Shown: positions 12,663 through 21,268 of the stretch, in pieces
Numbering within the stretch: position 1 is the first letter of the stretch
How the letters are laid out: the number at the start of each line of letters is the position of its first letter
From: Bacillota bacterium
GTDB taxonomy: Bacteria; Bacillota; Clostridia; Oscillospirales; Oscillospiraceae
DNA length: 24,653 nucleotides
Direction: 5' to 3'
Assembly (NCBI GenBank): GCA_023406225.1
Contig: JAEXWS010000060.1
Span: 1-24,653 of the forward strand
Translations under genes and position numbers: made by a program
The notes under the pieces: model-generated
The model's input: only the letters and a program-made list of their open reading frames with translations
Databases searched by the model: none
Told to the model about the DNA's origin: nothing

Positions 12663-14015
12663 ATGACGGATTTGACGCCCACGCGCCGGGGCAGGCTGGC
12701 GGGCCGGGGAGACTGGCGCGCCCAATACCGGGAGCTGCGCATGACCGCGGAGGACGCGGCGAAGCTGATCCGGGACGGAGATACGGCGGCTATGACCGCC
12801 TCGGCCAACTGGCCCTGGGCCATGGACGCCGCCCTGGCGAAGCGTCTGCGGGAGGAGGGCCTGCGGATCGAGCTGGACTCCCTGTTCGCCCAGCCGTCGG
12901 CCCGGCTGCTGGCGGCGGAAAACGCCGCCCACGTGGACTATTGCTCCAACTTTTTCGCCGGAGAGCGGAATATCGCCGCCCAGGGGAACGTCCATTTCGT
13001 CCCCACCAACCTCAGCGAGACGGGGGCGTGGATGGCGTCCCGCCGCCCCCGGGTGGTGGTGGCGACCTGCTCCGCCCCCGACGAGGAGGGCTGGATGAGC
13101 CGGTCCCTGTGGGGCGCGCAGCTCCACCGGAAGGTTTTGGAGCAGTGCGAGACGCTGATCGTGGAGGTCAACGACCAGATGCCGTCGTTTGTCAGCGAAG
13201 GCGAGGGGCACATGCGCCTCCACGTGTCCGAGGTGGACGCCATCGTGGAAAACAGCCGCCCGCCCATGGAGAGCCCCTCCGCCCCCGCCGGGGAGACGGA
13301 CCGGCTCATCGCCGGGCACATCGCGGACCTGGTGGCGGACGGGAGCTGCGTCCAGTTCGGCCTGGGGGGCCTGGCCAACGCCGTGGGCGAGTGCCTGGCC
13401 TACGCGGGCAAGCGGGACCTGGGGGTCCAGACAGAGGTCATGAGCGGCTGCCTGGTGGAATTGATGGAAAAGGGCGTGGTGAACAACAGCCGCAAACAGA
13501 TATACCGGGGCCGCACCGTGGGGGCCTATTTCGTGGGGGACCGGCGGCTCTGGGACTTTGCCCGGGAGAACCCCCTCTTTTGTCAAAAGGAGATCGACTG
13601 GGTGAACGACCCCCGCAGCATCTGCCGCAACGACCAGGTGGTGTCCATCAACAACGCCATGGAGATCGACCTCACCGGCCAGGTGAACGCGGAGACCGTG
13701 GGACGGCGGCAGTATTCCGGCACCGGCGGCCAGCTGGAGTGGGTCATTGGCTCCCAGTGGTCCAGGGGCGGCAAGAGCATCATCGCCCTGCGCTCCAGCT
13801 TCCGGGACAGGGACGGGGCGCTGCACTCCAAGATCCGCCCCGTGCTCACCCCCGGCAGCGTGGTCACCACGCCCCGGACCTGGGTGCAGTACGTGGTCAC
13901 GGAGTACGGTGTGGCGGACCTCAAGTACAAGAGCGTCCGGCAGCGGGCCGAGGCCCTCATCGCCATCGCCCATCCGGACTTCCGGGAGGAATTGCGCCGG
14001 GAGACGCCCCTTTGA
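12663..14015 (+). CDS. Acetyl-CoA hydrolase/transferase family CoA-transferase
   Basis: A 450-residue member of the acetyl-CoA hydrolase/transferase family, which includes 4-hydroxybutyrate CoA-transferase and butyryl-CoA:acetate CoA-transferase. Conserved pieces are HFVPTNLSE (111-119), LHVSEVDAIVENSRP (186-200), VQFGLGGLANAVG (230-242, CoA-binding glycines), GVQTEVMSG with the probable catalytic glutamate Glu258, VSINNAMEIDLTGQVNAE (327-344) and YSGTGGQLEW (351-360). The enzyme moves CoA between carboxylic acids in fermentation through a glutamyl-CoA intermediate. The acyl substrate cannot be read from sequence, and no acyl-CoA dehydrogenase or thiolase is adjacent. AGGAGGAG precedes the ATG. 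It is monocistronic, bounded by its own promoter and a strong terminator. The frame starts with a 20-residue Arg-rich extension that may be real or may reflect a later start. Confidence 0.88.
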   Translation: MTDLTPTRRGRLAGRGDWRAQYRELRMTAEDAAKLIRDGDTAAMTASANWPWAMDAALAKRLREEGLRIELDSLFAQPSARLLAAENAAHVDYCSNFFAGERNIAAQGNVHFVPTNLSETGAWMASRRPRVVVATCSAPDEEGWMSRSLWGAQLHRKVLEQCETLIVEVNDQMPSFVSEGEGHMRLHVSEVDAIVENSRPPMESPSAPAGETDRLIAGHIADLVADGSCVQFGLGGLANAVGECLAYAGKRDLGVQTEVMSGCLVELMEKGVVNNSRKQIYRGRTVGAYFVGDRRLWDFARENPLFCQKEIDWVNDPRSICRNDQVVSINNAMEIDLTGQVNAETVGRRQYSGTGGQLEWVIGSQWSRGGKSIIALRSSFRDRDGALHSKIRPVLTPGSVVTTPRTWVQYVVTEYGVADLKYKSVRQRAEALIAIAHPDFREELRRETPL

Positions 14016-14029
14016 GCGGAATGATTTTC

Positions 14030-14072
14030 CACAAGACCCCTTTCCCGCCGGAGAGGGGTCTTGTGCCTTTTT
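14030..14072 (+). terminator. Rho-independent terminator after the CoA-transferase gene
   Basis: CACAAGACCCCT (14030-14041) pairs perfectly with AGGGGTCTTGTG (14054-14065), followed by CC and TTTTT (14068-14072). Confidence 0.92.
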
Positions 14073-14102
14073 GCCGAAAGTTTTTCGCGGGCGCTCCGGG
14101 GT

Positions 14103-14131
14103 TTGACTTCCCGGCCTCCGCTTAGTAAAAT
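14103..14131 (+). promoter_or_regulatory. Promoter of lrgA-lrgB
   Basis: TTGACT (14103-14108, 5 of 6) and TAAAAT (14126-14131, 5 of 6) are separated by 17 bases, with the GTG start of lrgA 44 bases after the -10. Confidence 0.75.
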
Positions 14132-14175
14132 AGGGAAGATATTGCAATGCTTGGAGCGAGAGAGGCGGCTGTTAC

Positions 14176-14538
14176 GTGAAAATTTTAGGTCAGATCGGGA
14201 TCGTGTTCGGTATATGCTGGGTGAGCGTTTGGATCGAGCGGGCGCTGCCCTTCTCCTTCCCCGCCAGCGTCATCGGCATGCTGCTGCTGTTGGGGCTGCT
14301 GGCGCTGAGGGTCGTTAAAATGGAGCACATCCGGGAGAAGTCCGACTTCCTCCTGGCCAACATCCCGTTTTTCTTCATCCCCGTCACCGTCGGCATCATG
14401 AACTATGTGGACGTGATCCAGAGGAATCTGCTGGCGCTGGCGGCGGTGTGCGGGGTGTCCCTTCTGACCACCTTCGCCGCCACGGTGTGGTCCGTGCGGC
14501 TTGTCAAGCGTTTGATGGAGGGGGGGAGGAAGCGGTGA
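14176..14538 (+). CDS. lrgA: CidA/LrgA family holin-like membrane protein
   Basis: A 120-residue protein with four hydrophobic segments (roughly residues 4-20, 26-45, 58-78 and 85-108) and a basic C-terminus. The pattern PFSFPASVIGMLLLLGLL (residues 25-42) and the later PFFFIPVTVGIMNY (residues 64-77) match the CidA/LrgA family. Members act with LrgB/CidB at the cytoplasmic membrane in murein hydrolase control and cell lysis, and in some bacteria as carriers of pyruvate or other small molecules. The start is GTG at 14176, since no in-frame ATG precedes the first helix. The stop overlaps the lrgB start by four bases (GTGA), so the pair is translationally coupled. Confidence 0.9.
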   Translation: MKILGQIGIVFGICWVSVWIERALPFSFPASVIGMLLLLGLLALRVVKMEHIREKSDFLLANIPFFFIPVTVGIMNYVDVIQRNLLALAAVCGVSLLTTFAATVWSVRLVKRLMEGGRKR

Positions 14539-15233
14539 CCATGCTCCGGGAAGCGGCCCAGTCCCCCTTTTTCGGCGTGGCGCTGACGGTGCTGGCCTAT
14601 TGGCTGGGGGTCAGCCTCCAGAAAAAGACCGGCCTTGTGATCTGCAACAGCATGGTGGTCGCCGTGGCGTTCGTCATTGTGGTGCTCAAGGCCGCCGGCA
14701 TCCCCTACGAGAGCTATAACCAGGGCGGGAGCCTGGTGAACCTCTTCCTGGGCCCCGCCACGGTGTGCCTGGGCATGTCCATCTACGCCAAGCGGGAGCT
14801 TTTGAAGAAGGATCTGCTGCCCATCCTGGTGGGCTGCACCGTGGGCGCGCTGACCTCCGTGGCCACGGTCTTCGCCATGTGCCGCCTGCTGGGGCTGGAC
14901 GCGCCGCTGACGGCGGCCCTGCTGCCCAAATCCGTCACCACCCCCATCGCCACCGCCATCGCGGAGGCCCACGGCGGCATCGTCTCCATCACCGTGGCGG
15001 CGGTCATCATCACCGGCATGCTGGGCAACCTCTGCGCCCCGGCGCTCATCCGGCTTTTCCGGGTGAAGGACCCGGTGGCGGCGGGGCTTGGCATCGGCGC
15101 GTGCAGCCACGCCATGGGCACGGCCAAGGCGCTGGAGCTGGGCGAGACGGAGGGCGCGGTCAGCGGCCTCGCCATCGGCCTGTGCGGCATCGTGACCACG
15201 GTGGCGGCGCTGTTTTTCGACCTGCTTCTTTAA
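14535..15233 (+). CDS. lrgB: LrgB family membrane protein
   Basis: A 232-residue, strongly hydrophobic protein with about seven to eight membrane segments. The LrgB signature is clear: FLGPATVCLGMSIYAKRELLKK mid-protein, then ALLPKSVTTPIATAIAEAHGG, then GIGACSHAMGTAKALELGE near the end. It partners LrgA as above. The frame is open from 14448, but that extension is inside lrgA. The GTG at 14535 overlaps the lrgA stop and has GGAGG five bases upstream; an ATG at 14541 is a close alternative (230 residues). The LrgA/LrgB pair has been tied to pyruvate handling in several Gram-positive bacteria, which would fit with the CstA-family transporter in the same window, but no direct link is visible. 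Confidence 0.92.
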   Translation: MTMLREAAQSPFFGVALTVLAYWLGVSLQKKTGLVICNSMVVAVAFVIVVLKAAGIPYESYNQGGSLVNLFLGPATVCLGMSIYAKRELLKKDLLPILVGCTVGALTSVATVFAMCRLLGLDAPLTAALLPKSVTTPIATAIAEAHGGIVSITVAAVIITGMLGNLCAPALIRLFRVKDPVAAGLGIGACSHAMGTAKALELGETEGAVSGLAIGLCGIVTTVAALFFDLLL

Positions 15234-15264
15234 AGCCCCTGCGGGCAAAGAGAATACCTCATAT

Positions 15265-15309
15265 AAAAAAGACGTGGAAGAGGCCGGTGTTTTCACCGGC
15301 CTCTTCCAC
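15265..15309 (-). terminator. Strong hairpin with T-run on the minus strand (distal glnN terminator)
   Basis: GTGGAAGAGGCCGGTG (15274-15289) pairs perfectly with 15294-15309 around TTTT. On the minus strand a T-run follows (15265-15270). It lies beyond copy B of the hairpin element, so a glnN transcript would include that element in its 3' UTR. On the plus strand the same stem follows lrgB but lacks a T-run. Confidence 0.8.
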
Positions 15310-15363
15310 ATCTTCGCGCCCTCCCTCACCGGAAGGGGCTGGGGGAAACCCGCGGTCTCCCAG

Positions 15364-15479
15364 TTCCTTCGCCGGAGGCGAAAGAAGAAAGTGCGCTCAT
15401 GTTCGGCAGGACCTGCGCCTGCCGAACATTCCCCGGCCGCCGGCACCGCGGCGTTCTCCAGCGACCCATGCCGCCGGAG
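15364..15479 (-). repeat. Composite five-hairpin element, copy B (3' of glnN)
   Basis: This copy has the same order of parts as copies A and C but is more decayed: H1 15364-15373 with 15377-15386 (one mismatch), H2 15401-15410 with 15418-15427, H3 15436-15440 with 15448-15452, and a remnant of H4 at 15456-15479. H5 is barely recognisable at about 15489-15513. In H2 a T-A pair of copy A is replaced by G-C, so pairing is kept. The GC-rich tandem cores are absent here; one diverged palindrome (GGGGGAAACCCGCGGTCTCC) lies just before H1. Confidence 0.75.
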
Positions 15480-15510
15480 CCGGAGGCCGAGGGGGAGAAA
15501 AGAGCCCCTT

Positions 15511-17598
15511 TTAAACCGAGAAGAGAAGGTCCGCGTAAACGGGGAAGGGCCAATACCCGCTGGCGGTGATGACCTCCAGCTTGTCGGCGGTCTCCCGGGC
15601 GGCGGCCATGTCGGGGATGATCACCTCGTGGCAGTACGTCATGGCCTCCAGGGACCCGCCGGGGAGTTTGGCCATGTCGGCCTCCAGCCTGCCGCAGGCG
15701 TCCAGCAGGGCGTCGGTCAGCCGGCCCGTTTCGGCGGCGGTATCCGTCTCGTAGCGGCAGGACACGCCCAAGGCCTTCTTGCGCTCCGCCCGATGGCACA
15801 GGTCGGTGGCGAAGGCGGACACGGCGGGCAGAATGTCCCGGCGGATCATGTCGGCCATGGTGTTTGCCTCGATGGAGATCACGGTGGAATAGTTTTCGAT
15901 GTGGATCTCCGCCCGGGCCTCGATCTCCGTCTTTGTGTAGATGCCGTGCTTGACGAACAGCTCCACGTTCTTGGGGGCGGTGTAAACGGGCAGGGCGGCG
16001 GCGGTGGAGCTGAGGTTGCAAAGGCCCCGCTTCTCCGCCTCCACGAGCCAGGCCTCATCATAGCCGTTGCCGTTGAAGATAATGCGCTGATGGTCGGTGA
16101 AGACCCGCTTGATGAGCTTTTGAAGGTCCGCCTGGAAGTCGCCGGACTTCTCCAGCTCGTCGGCGAACTGGTTCAGCTCCTCGGCCATGATGGTGTTCAG
16201 GGCGATGTTGGGGCCGGAGATGGACTGGGAGGCGCCCAGCATCCGGAACTCGAACTTGTTGCCGGTGAAGGCCATGGGGGACGTGCGGTTCCGGTCGGTG
16301 TTGTCCAGCCGGATGGCGGGCAGCACGTCCACGCCGATCTCCAGGGTCCGCTTCCCCGCGTCCTTGAACTCCGTGCCCTGGATGATGGCCTCCACCACGG
16401 CGTTCAGCTCGTCGCCCAGGAAGATGGACAGCACCGCGGGCGGGGCCTCCTGGGCGCCCAGCCGGTGGTCGTTGCCGGGGAAGGCCACCGTGGCCCGCAG
16501 AAAGTCCTGGTAGTCGTCCACGCCCTTGACGAAGGCCGCCAGAAACAGCAGGAACTGGGCGTTCTGGCTGGGGGTGGAGCCGGGCTTGAAGAGGTTCTTG
16601 CCCGTGTCGGTGCCCAGGGACCAGTTGTCGTGCTTGCCGGAGCCGTTGACGCCCGCGAAGGGCTTTTCATGGAGAAGGCACACCAGATCGTGCCGGTCGG
16701 CCACCTTTTTCATGATCTCCATCACCAGCTGGTTCTGGTCGCAGGCGGAGTTGGCGTCGGTGAAGATGGGGGCCATCTCGTGCTGGGAGGGGGCCACCTC
16801 GTTGTGCTTCGTCTTGCTCAGCACGCCCAGGGCCCACAGCGTCTCGTCCAGGTCCTTCATGTAAGCGGCCACCCGGGGCCGGATGGCGCCGAAGTAGTGG
16901 TCCTCCAGCTCCTGGCCCTTGGGGGGCTTGGCGCCGAAGAGCGTCCGGTTGCAAAAGCGCAGATCCTCCCGCTTGGCGTACAGGGCCTTGTCCACCAGGA
17001 AATATTCCTGCTCCGCGCCCACCTGGGGGGTGACCCGCTTGGTCTCCGTGTCCCCGAACAGGCGCAGGATGCGGATGGCCTGGCGGCTCACCTCGTCCAT
17101 GGAGCGCAGCAGGGGGGTCTTTTTGTCCAGCGCGTGGCCGGAATAGGAGCAGAACACGGTGGGGATGCACAGGCTCCCCTCCTTGATGAAGGCGAAGGAG
17201 GTGGGGTCCCAGGCGGTGTAGCCCCGGGCCTCAAAGGTGGCGCGCAGGCCGCCGGAGGGGAAGGAGGAGGCGTCCGGCTCGCCCCGGACCAGCTCCTTGC
17301 CGGAAAATTCCAGTAAGACCTTGCCGCCGCCGGCGGGGACGATGAAGCTGTCGTGCTTTTCGGCGGTGATGCCGGTCATGGGCTGGAACCAGTGGGTGAA
17401 ATGGGTGGCGCCCTTTTCCACGGCCCACTGCTTCATGGAGTCCGCGATCTCATTGGCGGTGGAGATGTCCAGGGACGTGCCGTCTGTGATGCATTTTTTC
17501 CAGGCGTTGTAGGAAGCGGAGGAGCAGCGCTCCTTCATGGTGTCCTCATTGAAGACCATGCTTCCGAACAGCTCGGGAAGCTTTTTGGGTGTAGTCAT
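15511..17598 (-). CDS. glnN: Glutamine synthetase type III
   Basis: A 695-residue protein of the long GSIII class found in Bacteroidetes, cyanobacteria and Firmicutes. It makes glutamine from glutamate, ammonia and ATP. The N-terminal GSIII region includes VFNEDTMKE and THWFQPMTG (residues about 15-75). The catalytic part shows VGAEQEYF, NEVAPSQHEMAP, GVNGSGKHDNWSLGT, and NRTSPMAFTGNKFEFR toward the C-terminal half, the ATP, ammonium and glutamate site motifs. GGAGGAAGG precedes the ATG. It has its own promoter; asnB, which uses glutamine, lies immediately upstream in the same direction with no clear terminator between, so read-through is possible. Downstream it runs into copy B of the hairpin element and a distal terminator. 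Confidence 0.96.
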   Translation of the reverse strand: MTTPKKLPELFGSMVFNEDTMKERCSSASYNAWKKCITDGTSLDISTANEIADSMKQWAVEKGATHFTHWFQPMTGITAEKHDSFIVPAGGGKVLLEFSGKELVRGEPDASSFPSGGLRATFEARGYTAWDPTSFAFIKEGSLCIPTVFCSYSGHALDKKTPLLRSMDEVSRQAIRILRLFGDTETKRVTPQVGAEQEYFLVDKALYAKREDLRFCNRTLFGAKPPKGQELEDHYFGAIRPRVAAYMKDLDETLWALGVLSKTKHNEVAPSQHEMAPIFTDANSACDQNQLVMEIMKKVADRHDLVCLLHEKPFAGVNGSGKHDNWSLGTDTGKNLFKPGSTPSQNAQFLLFLAAFVKGVDDYQDFLRATVAFPGNDHRLGAQEAPPAVLSIFLGDELNAVVEAIIQGTEFKDAGKRTLEIGVDVLPAIRLDNTDRNRTSPMAFTGNKFEFRMLGASQSISGPNIALNTIMAEELNQFADELEKSGDFQADLQKLIKRVFTDHQRIIFNGNGYDEAWLVEAEKRGLCNLSSTAAALPVYTAPKNVELFVKHGIYTKTEIEARAEIHIENYSTVISIEANTMADMIRRDILPAVSAFATDLCHRAERKKALGVSCRYETDTAAETGRLTDALLDACGRLEADMAKLPGGSLEAMTYCHEVIIPDMAAARETADKLEVITASGYWPFPVYADLLFSV

Positions 17599-17643
17599 AC
17601 GGACCTTCCTCCTGTTATCAAGATCAGATATTCCTTATTCTAA

Positions 17644-17674
17644 ATTATAGTATCATAAAATCAACGGAAGACAA
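17644..17674 (-). promoter_or_regulatory. Candidate promoter of glnN
   Basis: On the minus strand a perfect TATAAT (17644-17649) lies 45 bases before the ATG, with TTGTCT (17669-17674) as a weak -35 at a long 19-base spacing. Confidence 0.5.
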
Positions 17675-17702
17675 TAGGTAATACATCCATAATTTGAACG
17701 CC

Positions 17703-19283
17703 TCAGAAGCCGCTGGCACCGTAGTTTGCCAAAACGCGGGCGGAGGGGTCCGCCACGTCGCAGCCCGCCCACGCCTGGTTGGGCATCCAGAAGTCCCGGA
17801 TCATCCGGGCCTGGCCGGGATAGTGCTTCTCAAAGAGCTCCCGGTACAGCAGGCTCTCCTTGGTGAAGGGCATGCGGTAGTCGTATTTCCGGCGGAGGCT
17901 CCGGAAGTCCTCGTCCGTATAGGTTTCCTCGGCGTAGGCCTTCAGATCGTCCACCATGGAGTGGCCCACCGCGTCGGAGAACGCGGCCTTCTGCCGCCAG
18001 AGGATGCTGTCCGGCAGCAGATGGTCCCCCTCAAAGGCGTGGCGCAGCAGATACTTTCCCATGCGGTAGGTGTTCAGCTTCAGCTTGGGGTCCACGCTCA
18101 TGACATACCGGACCAGATCCAGGTCCCCGAAGGGCACCCGGGCCTCGATGGAGTTGGCGGAGATGCAGCGGTCCGCCCGCAGCACGTCGTACATGTGCAG
18201 TTCGTCCACCCGCTTTTTGGACTCCTGCTGGAAGGCGGCGGCGCTGGGGGCGAAGTCCGTGTACTTATAGCCGAACAGCTCGTCGCTGACCTCCCCGGTC
18301 AGCAGCACCCGCACGTCCGTCCGCTGGTGGATGGCCTTGCAGCAAAGGTACATGCCCAGGCTGGCCCGGATGGTGGTGATGTCCCAGGTGCCCAGGAGGG
18401 CGATGACCTCCTCCAGGGCCTCCAGCACCTGGGTCCGGGTCATGTGGATCTCCGTGTGGTCCGCGCCGATGAAGTCCGCCGCCTCCCTGGCGTATTTGAG
18501 GTCGATGGCGTCCTTTTCCATGCCGATGGCGAAGGTGCGGATGTGCCTGCCCAGCACGACGGCGCTGATGGCGCACACCAGGGAGGAGTCCAGTCCCCCG
18601 GAGAGCAGGAAGCCCAGGGGGGCGTCCGCGTCCAGGCGCTTATCCACCGCCGCGATGAGCTTGCCGCGGATCTGGCGGCAGACGGTCTCCAAATCGTCCC
18701 GGCGGTAGGTTTGGACGGAGGTGAGGTCCGTGTAGCGGACGAACCTGCCGTAGGCGTAGTAATGGCCGGGAGGGAAGGGGCATATCTCGTCGCACAGGCC
18801 CACCAGGTTCTTCGGCTCGCTGGCGAAGACGATGGCGCCGTCTTTGTCGCAGCCGTAATACAGCGGCCGGATGCCGAGGGGGTCCCGGGCGGCGATGAGG
18901 GAGTCCGTCATGGAGTCGTAGATGATGAGGGCGAACTCCGCGTCCAGCCGGGAAAACATGGAAAGGCCGTATTCCCGGAACAGGGGGAGGAGGATCTCGC
19001 AGTCGCTGCCGCTTTGGAAGTCGTACCGCTCGGAGAGCTTCCGCTTCAGGGAGCGGAAGCCGTAGATCTCGCCGTTGCACACCACATAGTCCCCGTCCAG
19101 CTCAAAGGGCTGCATGCCCGCCTCGCTGAGGCCCATGATGGCCAGCCGGTGAAAGCACAGCCAGCCCGAGGGCGTCTCGATGATCCGGGACATGTCCGGT
19201 CCCCGGGAGCGTGTCCGGTCAAAGTACCGGGAAAGCTCCTCCCCGGTGATGTTCTTCTTGGAAAAACCCATGATTGCGCACAT
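17703..19283 (-). CDS. asnB: Asparagine synthase (glutamine-hydrolysing)
   Basis: A 526-residue class II amidotransferase. Cys2 after the initiator methionine is the glutaminase nucleophile, followed by SRGPD (26-30), HRLAI (45-49), NGEIYGF (70-76) and SGSDCE (91-96). The synthetase domain has the PP-loop LLSGGLDSS (227-235), which adenylates aspartate, then LLTGEVSDELFGYKYT and RVPFGDLDLVRYVM. It transfers glutamine-derived ammonia to aspartate to make asparagine. The length matches the E. coli AsnB class. It starts below a T-box riboswitch with an asparagine specifier, which agrees with the biosynthetic call. glnN, the glutamine supplier, follows 104 bases downstream. Confidence 0.96.
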   Translation of the reverse strand: MCAIMGFSKKNITGEELSRYFDRTRSRGPDMSRIIETPSGWLCFHRLAIMGLSEAGMQPFELDGDYVVCNGEIYGFRSLKRKLSERYDFQSGSDCEILLPLFREYGLSMFSRLDAEFALIIYDSMTDSLIAARDPLGIRPLYYGCDKDGAIVFASEPKNLVGLCDEICPFPPGHYYAYGRFVRYTDLTSVQTYRRDDLETVCRQIRGKLIAAVDKRLDADAPLGFLLSGGLDSSLVCAISAVVLGRHIRTFAIGMEKDAIDLKYAREAADFIGADHTEIHMTRTQVLEALEEVIALLGTWDITTIRASLGMYLCCKAIHQRTDVRVLLTGEVSDELFGYKYTDFAPSAAAFQQESKKRVDELHMYDVLRADRCISANSIEARVPFGDLDLVRYVMSVDPKLKLNTYRMGKYLLRHAFEGDHLLPDSILWRQKAAFSDAVGHSMVDDLKAYAEETYTDEDFRSLRRKYDYRMPFTKESLLYRELFEKHYPGQARMIRDFWMPNQAWAGCDVADPSARVLANYGASGF

Positions 19284-19305
19284 AGTAAAAGCACCTCCGG
19301 ATAAT

Positions 19306-19600
19306 AAAAAACGCAGCTATATCCTAAAATTTTAGGACGAATAGCTGCTATCCGCGGTGCCACCTAATTTGCCGCTCCCGTGGGAGGGCCGCTTTCAAGG
19401 CTCCAACAAGCCCGTGTGATGTAACGATCACAACTCGTCGCACTTACCAACGGAAGACCCGCCTTCAGATTGCAGCTACGGAGTGTTCTTCGCGCAGATT
19501 CTTGGTGCGGGGTTCCCACTGTCTCCCGCTCACTGTGACGGAACGTCTGCGGTACTTTTCTCCATCAACGCCGTTGCCGGTGATTGAATTGATGTTTGGA
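19306..19600 (-). promoter_or_regulatory. T-box riboswitch, asparagine specifier (AAC), controlling asnB
   Basis: On the minus strand the T-box core AGGTGGCACCGCGGA is at 19351-19365. Upstream, stem I features are seen: a GATGGAGAAAAGTA AG-bulge/loop-E-like segment near 19540-19570, and a specifier context GAAG-AAC-ACTCC with AAC (Asn) at 19485-19487. The T-box bulge TGGC would pair with a GCCA tRNA end, consistent with the G discriminator of bacterial tRNA-Asn. The terminator follows: GCAGCTAT (19341-19348) pairs with ATAGCTGC (19313-19320) around an inner AT stem, then a T-run (19306-19311). Uncharged tRNA-Asn should stabilise the antiterminator and switch asnB on. Confidence 0.93.
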
Positions 19601-19629
19601 GTTTATCACTGAGAACTCGCATCTGTCAA
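19600..19629 (-). promoter_or_regulatory. Promoter of the T-box/asnB transcript
   Basis: On the minus strand a perfect TTGACA (19624-19629) is followed after 18 bases by TAAACT (19600-19605), preceded by TG one base earlier (extended -10). It lies immediately upstream of the T-box leader. Confidence 0.65.
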
Positions 19630-19696
19630 TGTTGAAATGCACAAATTCAAATGCCTTTTTCGTGCATTTTTTCCGCCCGGGACAGGCGGACTCCAC

Positions 19697-19745
19697 AAAA
19701 ACCAACCAGGACGGCTGTTTCTCCAAAGAAAAACAGCCGTCCTGG
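19697..19745 (-). terminator. Rho-independent terminator after purB
   Basis: CCAGGACGGCTGTTT (19706-19720) pairs with 19731-19745. On the minus strand the stem is followed by TTGG and TTTTT (19697-19701). It lies 6 bases after the purB stop and separates purB from the asnB promoter. Confidence 0.85.
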
Positions 19746-19751
19746 TCCGTG

Positions 19752-21179
19752 TTACAGAAAGATCTCCGGCGTTTCCCCGGAGGCCTGGTCCAGCAGGGGC
19801 CGCACCCGGTCCAGCAGGGCGTCCACCTGCTCCGGGCAGCGGCCGATGTAGGCGGCGGGGTCCAGCACGGCGGCTATCTCCGCCTCCGTCATACAAAAAG
19901 CGGGCTCCGCCGCCAGACGGCCCAGAAGGTCGCAGGGCTCGCCCTCCTTCATCCGGGCCGTGGCGGCCATGGAGCAGGTGCGGATGATCTCGTGGAGCGC
20001 CTGGCGGTCCCCGCCCCGCTTCACCGCCTCCATCAGCAGGTTCTCCGTGGCGATGAAGGGCAGGTATTCCCGCACCGCGGCCTCCACCACCTTTTCGTTC
20101 ACGCGGAGCCCGTCGGTGACGTTTTGGCTGAGGCGCAGGACCGCGTCGGCGCAGAGGAAGCCCTCGGGCATCGAAATGCGGCGGTTTGCGGAGTCGTCCA
20201 GGGTCCGTTCCAGCCACTGCGCGGCGGCGGTCATGGGGGCGTTCACGGCGTCCGCCATCAGATAGCGGCTCAAAGAGCAGATGCGCTCCGAGCGCATGGG
20301 GTTGCGCTTGTAGGCCATGGCGGAGGAGCCGATCTGGTTTTTCTCAAAGGGCTCCTCCACCTGCCGGTCGTGCTGGAGCAATCGGATGTCGCCTGCCATG
20401 CGGTAGCAGCTCTGGGCGATGGCGCTGAGACAGTTCAGAATGCGGCTGTCCACCTTCCGGGGATAGGTCTGGCCGCAGACGGGGAAGCAGGCGTCGAAGC
20501 CGAACTCCCCGGCGATCCGCCGGTTCATGGCGTCGATCTTCTCCCCGTCCCCGTCAAAGAGGTCCAGAAAGCTGGCCTCGGTGCCGGTGGTGCCCCGGCA
20601 GCCCAGGAATTTCAGGCTCCCCAGCACGAAGTCCAGCTCCTCCAGGTCCGCCAGCAGGTCCTGCATCCACAGGGCCGCCCGCTTGCCCACCGTCACAAGC
20701 TGGGCGGGCTGGTAGTGGGTGTAGCCCAGGGTGGGGAGGGCTTTGTACCGCTCCGCGAACCGGGACAGGTTGGCCAGCACCGCCAGCAGCTCCCCCCGCA
20801 GATACCGCAGGCCCTCCCGGTAGAGGATGAGGTCGGCGTTGTCGGTGACATAGCAGCTGGTGGCGCCCAGATGGATGATGCCCGCGGCGGAGGGGGCGGC
20901 CTTGCCGTAGACGTAGACATGGGCCATCACGTCGTGGCGGACCTCTTTTTCCCGGGCCGCCGCCGCCTCGAAGTCGATGTCGGTGAGGTGGGCCTCCAGC
21001 TCCGCCACCTGCTCCGCCGTCACGGGCAGGCCCAGGTCGTGCTCCGCCCGGGCCAGGGCCGTCCACAGCCTGCGCCAGGTTTGGACGCGCATGCCGGGGG
21101 AGAACAGGCGCAGCATGAAGGGGGAGGCGTACCGGGACGCCAGGGGGGATTCGTAGCGGTCGTTGGACATAAGAGCCAT
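19752..21179 (-). CDS. purB: Adenylosuccinate lyase
   Basis: A 475-residue fumarase/aspartase superfamily enzyme that removes fumarate from SAICAR and from adenylosuccinate in purine synthesis. Motifs are HLGATSCYVTDN (103-114), LGYTHYQPAQ (151-160) with the catalytic histidine region, and the flexible signature loop GSSAMAYKRNPMRSERI (284-300). The sequence resembles the longer lyase type that begins SNDRYESPL. Two starts are possible: ATG 21177-21179 (MALMSND), with GGA-AAGG just upstream, and ATG 21168-21170 (MSNDRYES), which gives the more usual N-terminus but has a distant ribosome binding site. An open extension further upstream is translated repeat DNA and is rejected. It is followed by a terminator. 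purA, the preceding step in the AMP branch, is upstream across a repeat block. Confidence 0.95.
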   Translation of the reverse strand: MALMSNDRYESPLASRYASPFMLRLFSPGMRVQTWRRLWTALARAEHDLGLPVTAEQVAELEAHLTDIDFEAAAAREKEVRHDVMAHVYVYGKAAPSAAGIIHLGATSCYVTDNADLILYREGLRYLRGELLAVLANLSRFAERYKALPTLGYTHYQPAQLVTVGKRAALWMQDLLADLEELDFVLGSLKFLGCRGTTGTEASFLDLFDGDGEKIDAMNRRIAGEFGFDACFPVCGQTYPRKVDSRILNCLSAIAQSCYRMAGDIRLLQHDRQVEEPFEKNQIGSSAMAYKRNPMRSERICSLSRYLMADAVNAPMTAAAQWLERTLDDSANRRISMPEGFLCADAVLRLSQNVTDGLRVNEKVVEAAVREYLPFIATENLLMEAVKRGGDRQALHEIIRTCSMAATARMKEGEPCDLLGRLAAEPAFCMTEAEIAAVLDPAAYIGRCPEQVDALLDRVRPLLDQASGETPEIFL

Positions 21180-21268
21180 CTGCCTTTCCAAGAACAGTGT
21201 TGAAGAAGGGGCGGACGATCCACGGATCGCCCCAACGAGCGGGGGGCCGTTCCACCGTCCCCGTCCTT

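Noticed and set aside
12351..14147. Long minus-strand open frame (598 codons) overlapping the CoA-transferase gene
   Set aside because: The plus strand shows a complete CoA-transferase with promoter, ribosome binding site and terminator. The antisense product is low-complexity and also spans the divergent promoter region.
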